Shown here: piece after piece, positions 55,686 to 63,407 of the stretch
How the letters are laid out: every line of letters begins with the position of its first letter
Position numbering within the stretch: the stretch's first letter is position 1
NCBI GenBank assembly: GCA_938023035.1
Contig: CALIDI010000032.1
Location: 1 to 63,407, forward strand
From: an uncultured Leptolyngbyaceae cyanobacterium
GTDB taxonomy: Bacteria; Cyanobacteriota; Cyanobacteriia; Leptolyngbyales; Leptolyngbyaceae
Reading direction: 5' to 3'
DNA: 63,407 nucleotides
Notes under the pieces: model-generated
Database searches by the model: none
Told to the model about the DNA's origin: nothing
The model's input: the letters and a program-made list of their open reading frames with translations, nothing else
Program-made: the position numbers and the translations under genes

Positions 55686-56741
55686 GTGACTGTAATGGAG
55701 CCACATCGACCTTCTAAGGTGTTCAGTAAAAAGATAGCAGCAAGCTCAGACTTCATTCCGGATATTAGTCATGAGTTGCGTACTCCTTTAACCGCTATTC
55801 AAGGTGCCTTAGAGCTTTTGCAGAGCGGACAACTGGGCACCTTATCTGAGAGAGAACGGCGCATGGTAGAGATTGCAGCCAGCAACACGGAACGTCTCCT
55901 GCGGCTTGCGGTTGCCATTGAGCAAACCACTCAGCCATCTGTCGATGTTTTATCTGCCACACAAATCGCCCAACTACGCCTGGAAAACGACTTGCGCTCT
56001 GCTTTACTGCGTCGACAGTTTCAGCTAGTTTATCAGCCAATTATTGAATTAGCCGGTGGGGATGTGATTGGGTTTGAAGCGCTGTTGCGCTGGAATCACC
56101 CTTATCTGGGCACGGTTCCACCATTACAATTTATCCCCTTGGCAGAGGCTAATGGATTGATTATCTCAATCGGTGCCTGGGTGATTGAGCAGGCCTGCTA
56201 CCAGTTGAGAGAGTGGCAAATTCAGTTTGATTCCGCCTTTGATGACATCAGTGTGAGTGTGAATCTATCCAGTCAGCAATTGGCTAATCCTAAACTGGTT
56301 GCCCAAATTGAGCAAACGTTACAGCGAACCGGTTTGGCACCCTCCTGTCTCAGACTGGAGATTACAGAAAGTGCCATTATCCAGAATCCTGGAACAGCTT
56401 ATACGGTGCTCGAACAACTGCGATCGCTGGGTATCCGCATTTATGTTGATGACTTTGGTACCGGTTACTCTTCCTTGGCCCGTTTACACGAGTTACCCCT
56501 AGATGCATTGAAGATTGATCGCTCCTTTGTGCAGCAAATTCACGACCCGAAGGGAAGTTGCCTGGTGCGTGCCATTATTGCCTTAGCCCGTAACTTGGGG
56601 CTGGATGTGATTGCAGAGGGAATTGAGACGACTGATCAGAGTGATCAACTCCAAGCCTGTGGATGCTTTCATGGACAAGGGTATGCCTTTGCCAAACCTC
56701 TGGCAGCGGCAGCGGCGGCGTTGATGGTTTGCCAGATGTAA
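55686..56741 (+). CDS. HisKA-EAL fusion: phosphoacceptor domain joined to c-di-GMP phosphodiesterase
   Basis: A 351-residue soluble protein. Residues 20-82 are a HisKA dimerisation domain with a full H-box, DISHELRTPLTAIQG, phosphoacceptor His29. There is no HATPase domain: after ~20 linker residues the EAL domain begins (about 100-345). Phosphodiesterase residues are all present: EAL at 131-133, Asn193, ITES (Glu228), VDDFGTGYSSL (Asp255, Asp256), Lys276, AEGIET (Glu311) and Gln331. It cannot phosphorylate itself by known means, so a partner kinase may act on His29. A REC-HisKA-HATPase gene lies 570 bp downstream. GTG at 55686 follows GAGGAG by 6 bp; ATG at 55695 is an alternative. Confidence 0.88.
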   Translation: MTVMEPHRPSKVFSKKIAASSDFIPDISHELRTPLTAIQGALELLQSGQLGTLSERERRMVEIAASNTERLLRLAVAIEQTTQPSVDVLSATQIAQLRLENDLRSALLRRQFQLVYQPIIELAGGDVIGFEALLRWNHPYLGTVPPLQFIPLAEANGLIISIGAWVIEQACYQLREWQIQFDSAFDDISVSVNLSSQQLANPKLVAQIEQTLQRTGLAPSCLRLEITESAIIQNPGTAYTVLEQLRSLGIRIYVDDFGTGYSSLARLHELPLDALKIDRSFVQQIHDPKGSCLVRAIIALARNLGLDVIAEGIETTDQSDQLQACGCFHGQGYAFAKPLAAAAAALMVCQM

Positions 56742-57309
56742 GGGCACTGTTTCGTAACCTAACAATTGGAATCCAGCGAAGGCCTGGAATGTTTGCTCTA
56801 GTGTTGTGGGGGCAGTTTTGGTACAACCGGTTGCGCTCGACGAATTGGCTCAATGGCAGCATCGTGGTACCATCCGCAGGGGCAGCGCCCCCCTTAATCT
56901 CCAATCGATTTAGCAACCTAGCGATCGCTACATTTGAGAGATAAATCGTGAGAGATAAATCGACTCTGAATCGTGATTTTCAGTCATCATTTCTGCTTTG
57001 GAGCCTTTGGTCAAAGCTATCCTTTACTTAACGATCTAGTTAAGAGCAGGGTCAGTTAGAGCAATCGCACCCTGTATCTTGGTGTTGAGTAGGTTAAGAT
57101 GCGGGAAAGGATATCAGGAAAGGCAGATCCCTGAGGCTGCTTTCATACATGTCATTGCCTATATCTACAGGCGGAGGTCAGTGGTTATAGGGCATTGGTG
57201 TGGAAATAAGCTTCTGTGTATGTCCACTGTTTAAAAGTCATGAGCTTCGACCCTATTCAGCCTGCAGTACATTATTCACCGACGATGCCTCCAGTGGTTG
57301 AATCACTAG
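56742..57309. other. Spacer between the two signalling genes
   Basis: 568 bp with no supported gene. The distance suggests the kinase gene has its own promoter. GCCTTTGGTCAAAGC near 57008 resembles the 15-mer hairpin repeat seen elsewhere, inverted. Confidence 0.4.
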
Positions 57310-58476
57310 ATGTCTGAGCTCGATCAATTTCAGTCTCAACAGAACATCTCTAAGGGGAGTCTCTTGATTGTTGACGATACACCCAACAATCTTCGGCTGC
57401 TCTCGAGCATGTTGGCTCAACAGGGGTATGAAGTGCGTAGCGCGATTAGTGGAGCGAACGCTCTAATGACGATCGCGATTGCTCCGCCCGATTTGATTTT
57501 ACTAGACATCAACATGCCTGAAATGGATGGCTATGAGGTTTGCAAACGGCTCAAGGCTGATCCAACTACTTGTGAAATTCCGGTTATTTTCTTGAGCGCG
57601 TTGGATGACTTATCTGACAAGGTCATGGCTTTTCAAGTTGGCGGAGTTGATTATGTCTCTAAGCCTTTTCATCTTGAAGAGGTTGTTGTCCGCGTTGAGA
57701 GTCAACTGGCGCTGCGGCGGATGCGCCTGCAGTTGCAACAGGCAAAGGCTGAAGCCCTAAGTGCTTTACAACAAGAGAGGGAACTGAATCGACTCAAGTC
57801 TGAATTTGTTTCCATGGTTTCTCATGACTTTCGCACTCCGCTGACGAGTATCCAGGGGTTTGCCGAATTACTGCGCGAAAACCTGGATAGCTTAACCCCA
57901 GAACAACGCGATCGCTATTTTCAGAAAATTAATGCGGCTGTGGAAAACCTGTTGGACTTATTGGATGAGGTGCTGCTGCTTGGCGGCTTAGATTCTGGCA
58001 AAATGCAGTGTCGCCCAACCCCCATTGCCTTAGAAGGGTTTTGTCGCGATCTCGTGGAATCGGTAAGCTTGGGGACAAACTACTCTCACCACATTGAGCT
58101 GAACTATAGCGGTAATTCAAACTTGGTGACCCTGGATGCAACACTGCTGCGCCAGATCCTGACGAATTTGTTGACCAACGCAATTAAGTATTCGCCCGAT
58201 TGTCACCGTGTTCGGTTTGACGTGCACTGTGAAACCCAGCAGGTGACCTTCCGTATTCAGGACGCTGGGATTGGGATTCCTGCTGACAATCAATCCCGTT
58301 TATTTGAAACCTTTTATCGCTGCAGTAATGTCGGCAAAATTAAAGGCACTGGGCTGGGGCTGGCCGTCACAAAGCGCTGCATTGATGCCCATCAGGGCAC
58401 TATTGCGGTTGAAAGCGCTGTAGGGATTGGGACAACTATGATCGTGACCCTACCGCTGCTACCCTCGTGCGCTTAG
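57310..58476 (+). CDS. Hybrid REC-HisKA-HATPase histidine kinase
   Basis: A 388-residue soluble kinase. The N-terminal receiver (about 15-135) has the acidic pocket VDDTP (22-23), phosphoacceptor Asp66 (ILLDINMPEMDG) and Lys118 (VSKPF). A coiled coil (about 135-160) leads to HisKA with MVSHDFRTPLTSIQGFAELL (His172). The HATPase domain has the N box (LTNLLTNAIKYSP), DAGIGIP and GTGLGLAV. No membrane segment: it takes its input through REC, so another kinase is probably upstream. The HisKA-EAL protein upstream is a possible partner. Confidence 0.94.
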   Translation: MSELDQFQSQQNISKGSLLIVDDTPNNLRLLSSMLAQQGYEVRSAISGANALMTIAIAPPDLILLDINMPEMDGYEVCKRLKADPTTCEIPVIFLSALDDLSDKVMAFQVGGVDYVSKPFHLEEVVVRVESQLALRRMRLQLQQAKAEALSALQQERELNRLKSEFVSMVSHDFRTPLTSIQGFAELLRENLDSLTPEQRDRYFQKINAAVENLLDLLDEVLLLGGLDSGKMQCRPTPIALEGFCRDLVESVSLGTNYSHHIELNYSGNSNLVTLDATLLRQILTNLLTNAIKYSPDCHRVRFDVHCETQQVTFRIQDAGIGIPADNQSRLFETFYRCSNVGKIKGTGLGLAVTKRCIDAHQGTIAVESAVGIGTTMIVTLPLLPSCA

Positions 58477-58576
58477 GTGTGCTAATTGCATCGCCCCCTT
58501 AGTATCAGCGCGTTGAAATCAACTCACCTGAACTGCACAACCGTGGGCTTTCTGACCAAAGCCATACATCGCCATA

Positions 58577-58680
58577 GCCACTTGCTTGAGGACGGGGTGC
58601 AGAGGGTCTCTACCCTGGCTGGGGGTGCGGCCCTACACCCCCTTACCTCCTCATGCACTCAGCAACCGGGGCGATTGCCA
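58577..58680. repeat. Dispersed repeat family 2, copy 3
   Basis: It shares GCCACTTGCTTGAGGACGGG, GTGCAGAGGGT, TACCCTGGCTGGGGGTGCGG and ACCGGGGCGATTGCC with the copies at 17154 and 12558. The 15-mer CTTTCTGACCAAAGC lies just before it at 58548-58562. Confidence 0.65.
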
Positions 58681-58839
58681 TCTCTTTGGGTTTTACTACG
58701 GGTGGCCCCCGATTTGAGCCGTGTGTATCGAGATGGTTTTGGCGTTTAGAGTGAGTGAATTTTCCCCTTTACCGCCTAACAATCGTAGGATAGAGAAGGA
58801 AAACGCTACAATGACGCGATTGGTCTGGGAGAGCAGCGA

Positions 58840-59835
58840 ATGGATCTGGTTCGGTTACAGGGCACGCTGGATAACATTTCCTTTGCGGTGCTGCTTATCA
58901 CAATGCTGGTTTATTGGGTGGGGGCGGCGTTTCCCCAGCTACCGACTTTGTCGGTTGTCGGCACGACTGGTATGGCGATCGCCAACCTATGTATGGCTGC
59001 TTTGCTGGGGGCACGCTGGTTAGAGGCCGGATACTTCCCCCTCAGTAACCTGTACGAGTCATTATTTTTTCTGGCATGGGGGATTACCGCCATCCATTTC
59101 CTCGCAGAACGTATGAGCCAAAGCCGCCTGGTTGGGGTTGTCACGGCCCCTGTTGCCATGGGTATTACTGCTTTTGCGGCGCTCTCCCTGCCGGATGATA
59201 TGCAACACTCTGCGCCCTTGGTGCCTGCCCTCAAGTCAAACTGGCTGATGATGCATGTGAGCGTAATGATGCTAAGCTATGCCACGCTAATGGTGGGTTC
59301 AGTGCTGGCGATCGCCTTTCTCTTTGTGACACGCGGGCAAAATGTGGAGCTACGGGGCAGCTCAGTTGGTACAGGGGCCTATCGCGATAAATCCTATAAG
59401 CTCAATCGCACCGAGAGCAGCCTGACAATGACTGAGCTAGGTTACACAAATGGGGGCAGTGCGACAGCAACCCTGACTGCAACGGCTGTGACCTCGCGGC
59501 TTTCTCCCCAACGGCTGACCCTGGCCGATACCCTCGACAATATTAGCTATCGCATCATTGGGTTAGGGTTTCCCCTGTTAACCATTGGCATTATTGCGGG
59601 AGCGGTTTGGGCAAACGAAGCCTGGGGGTCTTACTGGAGCTGGGATCCTAAAGAAACCTGGGCGTTGATTACCTGGTTAGTGTTCGCGGCTTACCTCCAT
59701 GCTCGGATTACTAAAGGGTGGCAGGGCCGTCGCCCCGCTATTTTGGCCGCTGCTGGTTTTCTGGTCGTCTGGGTCTGCTATTTGGGGGTAAATTTGCTCG
59801 GCAAAGGGCTACACAGTTACGGCTGGTTTCTCTAG
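58840..59835 (+). CDS. ccsA: Cytochrome c biogenesis protein CcsA (system II)
   Basis: A 331-residue polytopic membrane protein with the heme-handling WWD signature [18 protein letters not shown] and His residues in flanking loops ([13 protein letters not shown] and [14 protein letters not shown]). With CcsB/Ccs1 it delivers and attaches heme to c-type cytochromes on the lumenal side, including cytochromes f and c6. A ~60-residue hydrophilic Thr-rich stretch at about 165-225 is longer than in plastid CcsA. Annotation pipelines sometimes call this protein CcsB. Confidence 0.93.
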   Translation: MDLVRLQGTLDNISFAVLLITMLVYWVGAAFPQLPTLSVVGTTGMAIANLCMAALLGARWLEAGYFPLSNLYESLFFLAWGITAIHFLAERMSQSRLVGVVTAPVAMGITAFAALSLPDDMQHSAPLVPALKSNWLMMHVSVMMLSYATLMVGSVLAIAFLFVTRGQNVELRGSSVGTGAYRDKSYKLNRTESSLTMTELGYTNGGSATATLTATAVTSRLSPQRLTLADTLDNISYRIIGLGFPLLTIGIIAGAVWANEAWGSYWSWDPKETWALITWLVFAAYLHARITKGWQGRRPAILAAAGFLVVWVCYLGVNLLGKGLHSYGWFL

Positions 59836-60089
59836 TTCTACTGGAAAATTGTGACGGGTCGCAATTACAATTTAACCCTCATTAACTTTCCGATGCTTCG
59901 TTACCCGTCAAATCTAGTTTGACAAGTCACTGGGTTTCGTCACAGTCTGGCAGAACATGGTTGGGTGATCTCAAGTCGTCATCATGGGTGGTGCAAACCG
60001 CCAGCATTGATATTTTCCCTATCATGACCCTTTGAGCAACTTTCGGGTGATATAGCTTTTGGATTGTTTAGCGTTTATGCGGTGATGTA

Positions 60090-60479
60090 ATGGATGAGCA
60101 ATTTGAGCCTTTAAAGGATGATGAAGTGCTGTATGTCCCCATTGGGCGGGTGTTGATGTCAAACCCGACGTTTAAGGTGGCAGAGTTTTTAGATGCCCTG
60201 GCGCAGGCCGTTAGCGATCGCGAGGGAGATTGGAGCGAAGAAAACGAGGGCTGGTTTACAGATGGTCTGGAATGCGAAGCGCTACGGTTAAACTCAAACG
60301 GCTGGCAGCGTGGGCGCGTGCGGGTGCGAGTCGAGTTTAGCCCTAACCAACGCCGCCCCAAAGCTTTGGAAGGCCGTCGGATTGAGAAACCCAGCGACCC
60401 CTATGCCGATAGCTATCGCTCTGAACGGGGAGACATTCGCTATGGTGATGTCTTGCGTCTGCCTGATGACGATTACTAA
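60090..60479 (+). CDS. KGK-domain-like protein
   Basis: A 129-residue soluble protein resembling the cyanobacterial KGK family: start DDEVLYVPIGRV and the core WFTDGLECEALRLNSNGWQ then RGRVRVRVEFSP. The namesake KGK is RGR here. The C-terminus is charged (EKPSDPYADSYRSERGDIRY). Function of the family is unknown. It lies 26 bp upstream of tilS and is probably co-transcribed with it. Confidence 0.65.
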   Translation: MDEQFEPLKDDEVLYVPIGRVLMSNPTFKVAEFLDALAQAVSDREGDWSEENEGWFTDGLECEALRLNSNGWQRGRVRVRVEFSPNQRRPKALEGRRIEKPSDPYADSYRSERGDIRYGDVLRLPDDDY

Positions 60480-60505
60480 CCCTTATCCAGGGTTAAGAGG
60501 AAATC

Positions 60506-61504
60506 ATGGGTACGTCCTGGTACTCTGGTGATGAAAAAGCCGCCCCTTGGGGAGTGCTTCAGGCCCAGGTGCATCAACAAATTAAGGAACGACGGCTCCT
60601 ACCCCAGGGAGCACCCGTACTAGTCGCGGTTTCCGGCGGGCAGGACTCCTTGTGCTTGTTTCGACTCTTGTTAGATTTACAACCCAAGTGGCAGTGGCGG
60701 TTGGCTGTGGCTCATTGTGATCATGGCTGGCCAGGCGATCAGGGGAATGCGGCCTTTGTCCAGGAAGTGGCTGATCGCTGGCAGGTGCCTTGGTTTCTAG
60801 CAACGACCACCGACTTGGCAGAAACCGAGGCCTCTGCCCGAACCTGGCGCTATCAGGCCCTAACAGCAATTGCCCAGGAGCAAAACTTTACCCATGTAGC
60901 CACCGGTCATACGGCGAGCGATCGGGCCGAAACACTGCTCTACAATCTGGTACGAGGCAGCGGCAGTGATGGCCTCCAGGCGATGACCTGGCAACGGGCG
61001 CTATCGCCGACGATTCAGCTAGTACGTCCCCTGTTGCGCCTCACCCGGAGGGAAACGGCTGAGTTTTGCCAGCATCGAGACATTATCCCTTGGCAAGACC
61101 CTACGAATAGCGATCGCCGCTTTGCTCGCAGCCGCATTCGGCAGGATGTGATTCCCTATTTGCAGGCCCATCTCAATCCCCAAGTGGAGACGACCCTGGC
61201 CCAGACAGCAGAGGTGCTCCAGGCAGAGGTCGCCTACTTAGAAGCAGAAGCCGCCCAATTGTTGCAGCAAGCCTGGGAAAAATCGACCCTTGGATTACAG
61301 CGGAGCCTTCTTGCTCAAGCTCCCTTGGCCTTGCAGAGGCGCGCCCTGCGGCAATTTTTGCAGCAACAACTAGCCACCCAGGTCAACTTTGAGCAGGTAG
61401 AAAAATTGGTGAAGCTCGTACATGCCCCCAACCGTTCGCAAACAGACCCGTTTCCTGGTGGGGCGATCGCAAGAGTCGAGGAGGGGTATCTGCGGTTGCA
61501 ATGA
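60506..61504 (+). CDS. tilS: tRNA(Ile)-lysidine synthase
   Basis: A 332-residue N-type PP-loop ATPase: LVAVSGGQDSLCLFRLL (P-loop SGGQDS at 43-48), AHCDHGWPGDQGNAAFV and HTASDRAETLLYNLVRGSGS, then RPLLRLTRRETAEFC. TilS adds lysine to C34 of tRNA-Ile(CAU), changing it to read AUA; it is essential. The protein ends soon after the TilS substrate-binding domain (ALQRRALRQFLQQQL) and lacks the long C-terminal domain of E. coli TilS, as in other cyanobacteria. Confidence 0.94.
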   Translation: MGTSWYSGDEKAAPWGVLQAQVHQQIKERRLLPQGAPVLVAVSGGQDSLCLFRLLLDLQPKWQWRLAVAHCDHGWPGDQGNAAFVQEVADRWQVPWFLATTTDLAETEASARTWRYQALTAIAQEQNFTHVATGHTASDRAETLLYNLVRGSGSDGLQAMTWQRALSPTIQLVRPLLRLTRRETAEFCQHRDIIPWQDPTNSDRRFARSRIRQDVIPYLQAHLNPQVETTLAQTAEVLQAEVAYLEAEAAQLLQQAWEKSTLGLQRSLLAQAPLALQRRALRQFLQQQLATQVNFEQVEKLVKLVHAPNRSQTDPFPGGAIARVEEGYLRLQ

Positions 61505-61805
61505 CAGGGGAGTAGGCAGTGGAAGATCCAGGCATTTTAAAAATGCAACATTAAAAATCCAACGGCCTTCGACTTCGCTCAAGACAAGTTGCTCAACCAA
61601 CTTCTGCCCTGAGTGTCGTCAAAGGGCACGTTTGGGTAGACAGCACCTTTCCAGGAAATCTCCTTAGCTACTGCCTGCGCTAAGTTTCCGATGAGGGCGG
61701 TGAGTCAGAAAGCCTACCCAGCATTGGCGGTTGAGCACTTGATTTTGTCCGACAGCTTTCTGACCTGATATATCCAGCATGACATCAAGTAGCTATGGGT
61801 CTCCC
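61505..61805. other. Spacer after tilS with a common inverted repeat
   Basis: It contains the inverted repeat at 61566-61625. GCTTTCTGACC near 61750 is a partial match to the 15-mer repeat. No gene. Confidence 0.45.
61566..61625. repeat. Inverted repeat of the CTTCGACTTCGCTCA type
   Basis: The arms CCTTCGACTTCGCTCA and TGAGTGTCGTCAAAGG are imperfect reverse complements around a 28-nt loop with its own AAGTTGCTCAACCAACTT hairpin. This palindromic word is common in cyanobacterial intergenic DNA; read on the minus strand it gives the familiar spurious peptide VLSEVEG. Confidence 0.65.
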
Positions 61806-61994
61806 CTATTCTGGGTGATCAGTCACGCTCATTTTCAAGCAGATCGGGCCTTCTACGCTGCTTTGGGAATGAGAAAACCAGCTTGCGCTACTTTTCTCAA
61901 CGTGAATAAGGGAAAGCGATAGCCATTTGTCATTTCGTAGCGAAAATGGCGGTCGTTGGCTCATCAATTCGGCACCATTATAGTTCTGGTTCAT
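61806..61994 (-). CDS. Possible small protein (62 residues), uncertain
   Basis: A frame from ATG 61994 encodes MNQNYNGAELMSQRPPFSLR, then LSLSLIHVEKSSASWFSHSQ, ending VTDHPE. Composition looks protein-like but I recognise no family and no clear ribosome-binding site. It could be a gene fragment. It lies just beside mobile-like copy F and is divergent from the Rieske gene. Confidence 0.25.
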   Translation of the reverse strand: MNQNYNGAELMSQRPPFSLRNDKWLSLSLIHVEKSSASWFSHSQSSVEGPICLKMSVTDHPE

Positions 61995-62016
61995 AGACGG
62001 TTCAGGAAAAGCACGT

Positions 62017-62196
62017 GAGAACGTGTCACCTTTGCAGGCCCTCATCCCCCAGCCCTTCTGCCAACCTGAGAGAAGGGGGGCAAGCTATCTCAAAGTCCTG
62101 CTCCCTGACCCCCATGAACGGCGACAGGGGGCAGGGAGAGGAATTAAAGCCCTCCGGGCATACCAAAAAAGGGTGAGGGCAAAAGTGACGTGCCCC
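62017..62196. mobile_element. MITE-like element, copy F (180 bp, long form)
   Basis: It begins GAGAACGTGTCACC and ends GTGACGTGCCCC. It shares the CCGGGCATACCA insertion with copy D and carries a further ~22 bp (CCCCATGAACGGCGACAGGG). AGCACGT occurs at 62010-62016 and 62199-62205, a likely 7-bp target duplication with two extra bases on the right. It lies 113 bp before the Rieske gene. Confidence 0.78.
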
Positions 62197-62309
62197 GCAG
62201 CACGTCGTTGCTCCTTTTCAATCTTTCAAAGAGCAAGCATTGTCCGCAATGAAATGAATGCCTTAACCCTAATTTTTCTTTGCTCACTATTTCTAGAGAG
62301 GAGGCCCAC

Positions 62310-63347
62310 ATGGTCAACACAATTCAAACGTCAATCTATCCTAGAGGCTGCACCTTTTCCGAATCTGACTGGGATGCACTCCATCGGTTTTGGTACCCCG
62401 TGGCCTTTAGCCACGAAGTGACCGAGCAGCCGGTAGCGGCCACGTTACTGGATCAGCGGCTGGTACTTTGGCGAACGGCAGCGGGTGTTTCAATCGCGAA
62501 TGATCTGTGCTTTCACCGGGGGGTGCCCTTAAGCATGGGCTATGTGGAAAAGGAGCATTTGATTTGCAAATACCATGGCTTCCACTATGCGGCTGATGGT
62601 CGTTGCACGTATGTGCCAGCTAACCCAGAGGCCAGCATTCCGGTTCGCCTCTGTCTCAAAACTTACCCAGCCAAAGAAGCCTATGGCCTGATTTGGACGA
62701 CGCTCGCTGGAGGAGAACTCTACAATTTCCCTGAATTTGATGAGTGGGATGACCCCAACTATCTGCAAATTCTACCCGATGCAGTGGATCTCAATGCTGC
62801 GGCGGGGCGGCAGGTGGAGGGTTTTTTGGATGTGGCTCATTTTGCTTGGGTGCATGTGGAAACCTTTGGCGATCGCAATAACCCTGTTGTGCCCCGTTAC
62901 GAGGTCGAACCCACACCCAAAGGGCTACGGGCCGAGTATCTCAGCACCGTGAGCAACTTCCCGAAGGCGTTGCAAGATCGGGCACCTGCCGATTTTCAGT
63001 GGTTGCGGGTATTTGAAGTGTTTCTGCCTTTTACCGCGCGACTCACCGTGCATTTTCCAGGAGAAGGACGGTTGTGTATTCTCAACGCGGCTTCCCCAGT
63101 TTCAGCCCGCAAGACCCGAATTTTTGTCCCGATTTGTCGCAACTTTGATCAAGATACCCCTCTGGAACCGGTGTATGAGTTTAACTACAAGGTGTTTGCC
63201 GAAGATAAGGAAATGGTGGAAGCCCAGTATCCGGAGGATTTACCCTTGGATTTATCAATGGAATCCCATGTTGGAGCCGATAAGACCTCAATCGCCTATC
63301 GTAAGGGCCTGATCAAACTGGGCTTGAGTAACGCTTACACCAGCTAG
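62310..63347 (+). CDS. Rieske-type mononuclear iron oxygenase
   Basis: A 345-residue terminal oxygenase. The Rieske [2Fe-2S] ligands are Cys67-x-His69 (LCFHRGVPLSMGY) and Cys86-x2-His89 (ICKYHGFHY). The catalytic Fe(II) site is Asp174/His177/His182 in FLDVAHFAWVH. The C-terminal domain is of the vanillate O-demethylase / aromatic ring-hydroxylating alpha-subunit type rather than the plant PaO type. It needs an external reductase or ferredoxin; none is encoded in the window. ATG at 62310 follows GAGAGGAGG by 7 bp. Substrate unknown. Confidence 0.9.
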   Translation: MVNTIQTSIYPRGCTFSESDWDALHRFWYPVAFSHEVTEQPVAATLLDQRLVLWRTAAGVSIANDLCFHRGVPLSMGYVEKEHLICKYHGFHYAADGRCTYVPANPEASIPVRLCLKTYPAKEAYGLIWTTLAGGELYNFPEFDEWDDPNYLQILPDAVDLNAAAGRQVEGFLDVAHFAWVHVETFGDRNNPVVPRYEVEPTPKGLRAEYLSTVSNFPKALQDRAPADFQWLRVFEVFLPFTARLTVHFPGEGRLCILNAASPVSARKTRIFVPICRNFDQDTPLEPVYEFNYKVFAEDKEMVEAQYPEDLPLDLSMESHVGADKTSIAYRKGLIKLGLSNAYTS

Positions 63348-63407
63348 GTTGCACGCCGTCGCGGCTAAGGGGTTCAGTTTGCACTGCGACAGCGCATCTC
63401 TGGCCCA
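63348..63407. other. Window end
   Basis: 60 bp after the Rieske gene; nothing recognised. Confidence 0.3.

Noticed and set aside
61370-61600. Minus-strand ORF beginning MVEQLVLSEVEG
   Set aside because: The VLSEVEG peptide is the known by-product of the CTTCGACTTCGCTCA palindrome; it also overlaps tilS.

Overview
The window is chromosomal DNA of a cyanobacterium. The octamer GCGATCGC (HIP1) is scattered throughout. The gene content is diagnostic: a CO2-uptake NDH-1 operon (ndhF3-ndhD3-cupA-cupS), CP12, class II FBP/SBPase, an FtsH2-type PSII-repair protease, CcsA, OprB/SLH-type porin, GuaB3 and the small RNA Yfr1. No phage, rRNA, CRISPR or intact transposase was seen. The style (many dispersed repeats, long intergenic spacers, moderate GC) fits a Leptolyngbya-like or related lineage; that placement is inference.

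Layout. 0.4-4.3 kb: two minus-strand cell-surface genes (secreted Asn/Ser/Thr-tailed protein; SLH porin). 5.4-11 kb: inducible CO2-hydration operon. 11-16.3 kb: GH10-like secreted protein and a large SNF2 helicase. 16.3-21.3 kb: an SGNH-hydrolase remnant, Yfr1, guaB3 and a PAS-GGDEF-EAL protein. 22.7-27.9 kb: DUF2808, SH3 protein, csaB, a membrane protein, a CDF transporter and tsaE. 28.4-32.4 kb: CHASE2-nucleotide cyclase and acyltransferase 3. 32.4-35.5 kb: hemA, glpX and cp12 (carbon fixation and tetrapyrrole entry). 35.8-40.5 kb: GntR regulator, small membrane/stress proteins, and an ECF sigma / anti-sigma / PhzF operon. 40.6-47.6 kb: zinc dehydrogenase, tRNA-Val, hrcA, and a rhodanese / pentapeptide-membrane / HdrB-like group. 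47.7-55 kb: secreted protein, a 49-aa ORF, dacB, NYN protein, methyltransferase, ftsH2 and an ABM-fold protein. 55.6-58.5 kb: HisKA-EAL fusion beside a REC-HisKA-HATPase kinase. 58.8-63.4 kb: ccsA, KGK-like protein, tilS and a Rieske oxygenase.

What stands out. (1) A non-coding mobile-like family of six copies, three of exactly 137 bp, with imperfect terminal inverted repeats, two internal hairpins and 8-9 bp target duplications. (2) Yfr1 on the guaB3 strand. (3) A histidine phosphoacceptor domain fused directly to a complete EAL domain, next to a REC-histidine kinase, suggesting a phosphorelay into c-di-GMP turnover. (4) A CHASE2 cyclase with a Glu at the position that sets purine specificity. 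(5) Two further dispersed repeat families, one of which abuts the truncation point of a pseudogene. Most other genes are conserved housekeeping genes.
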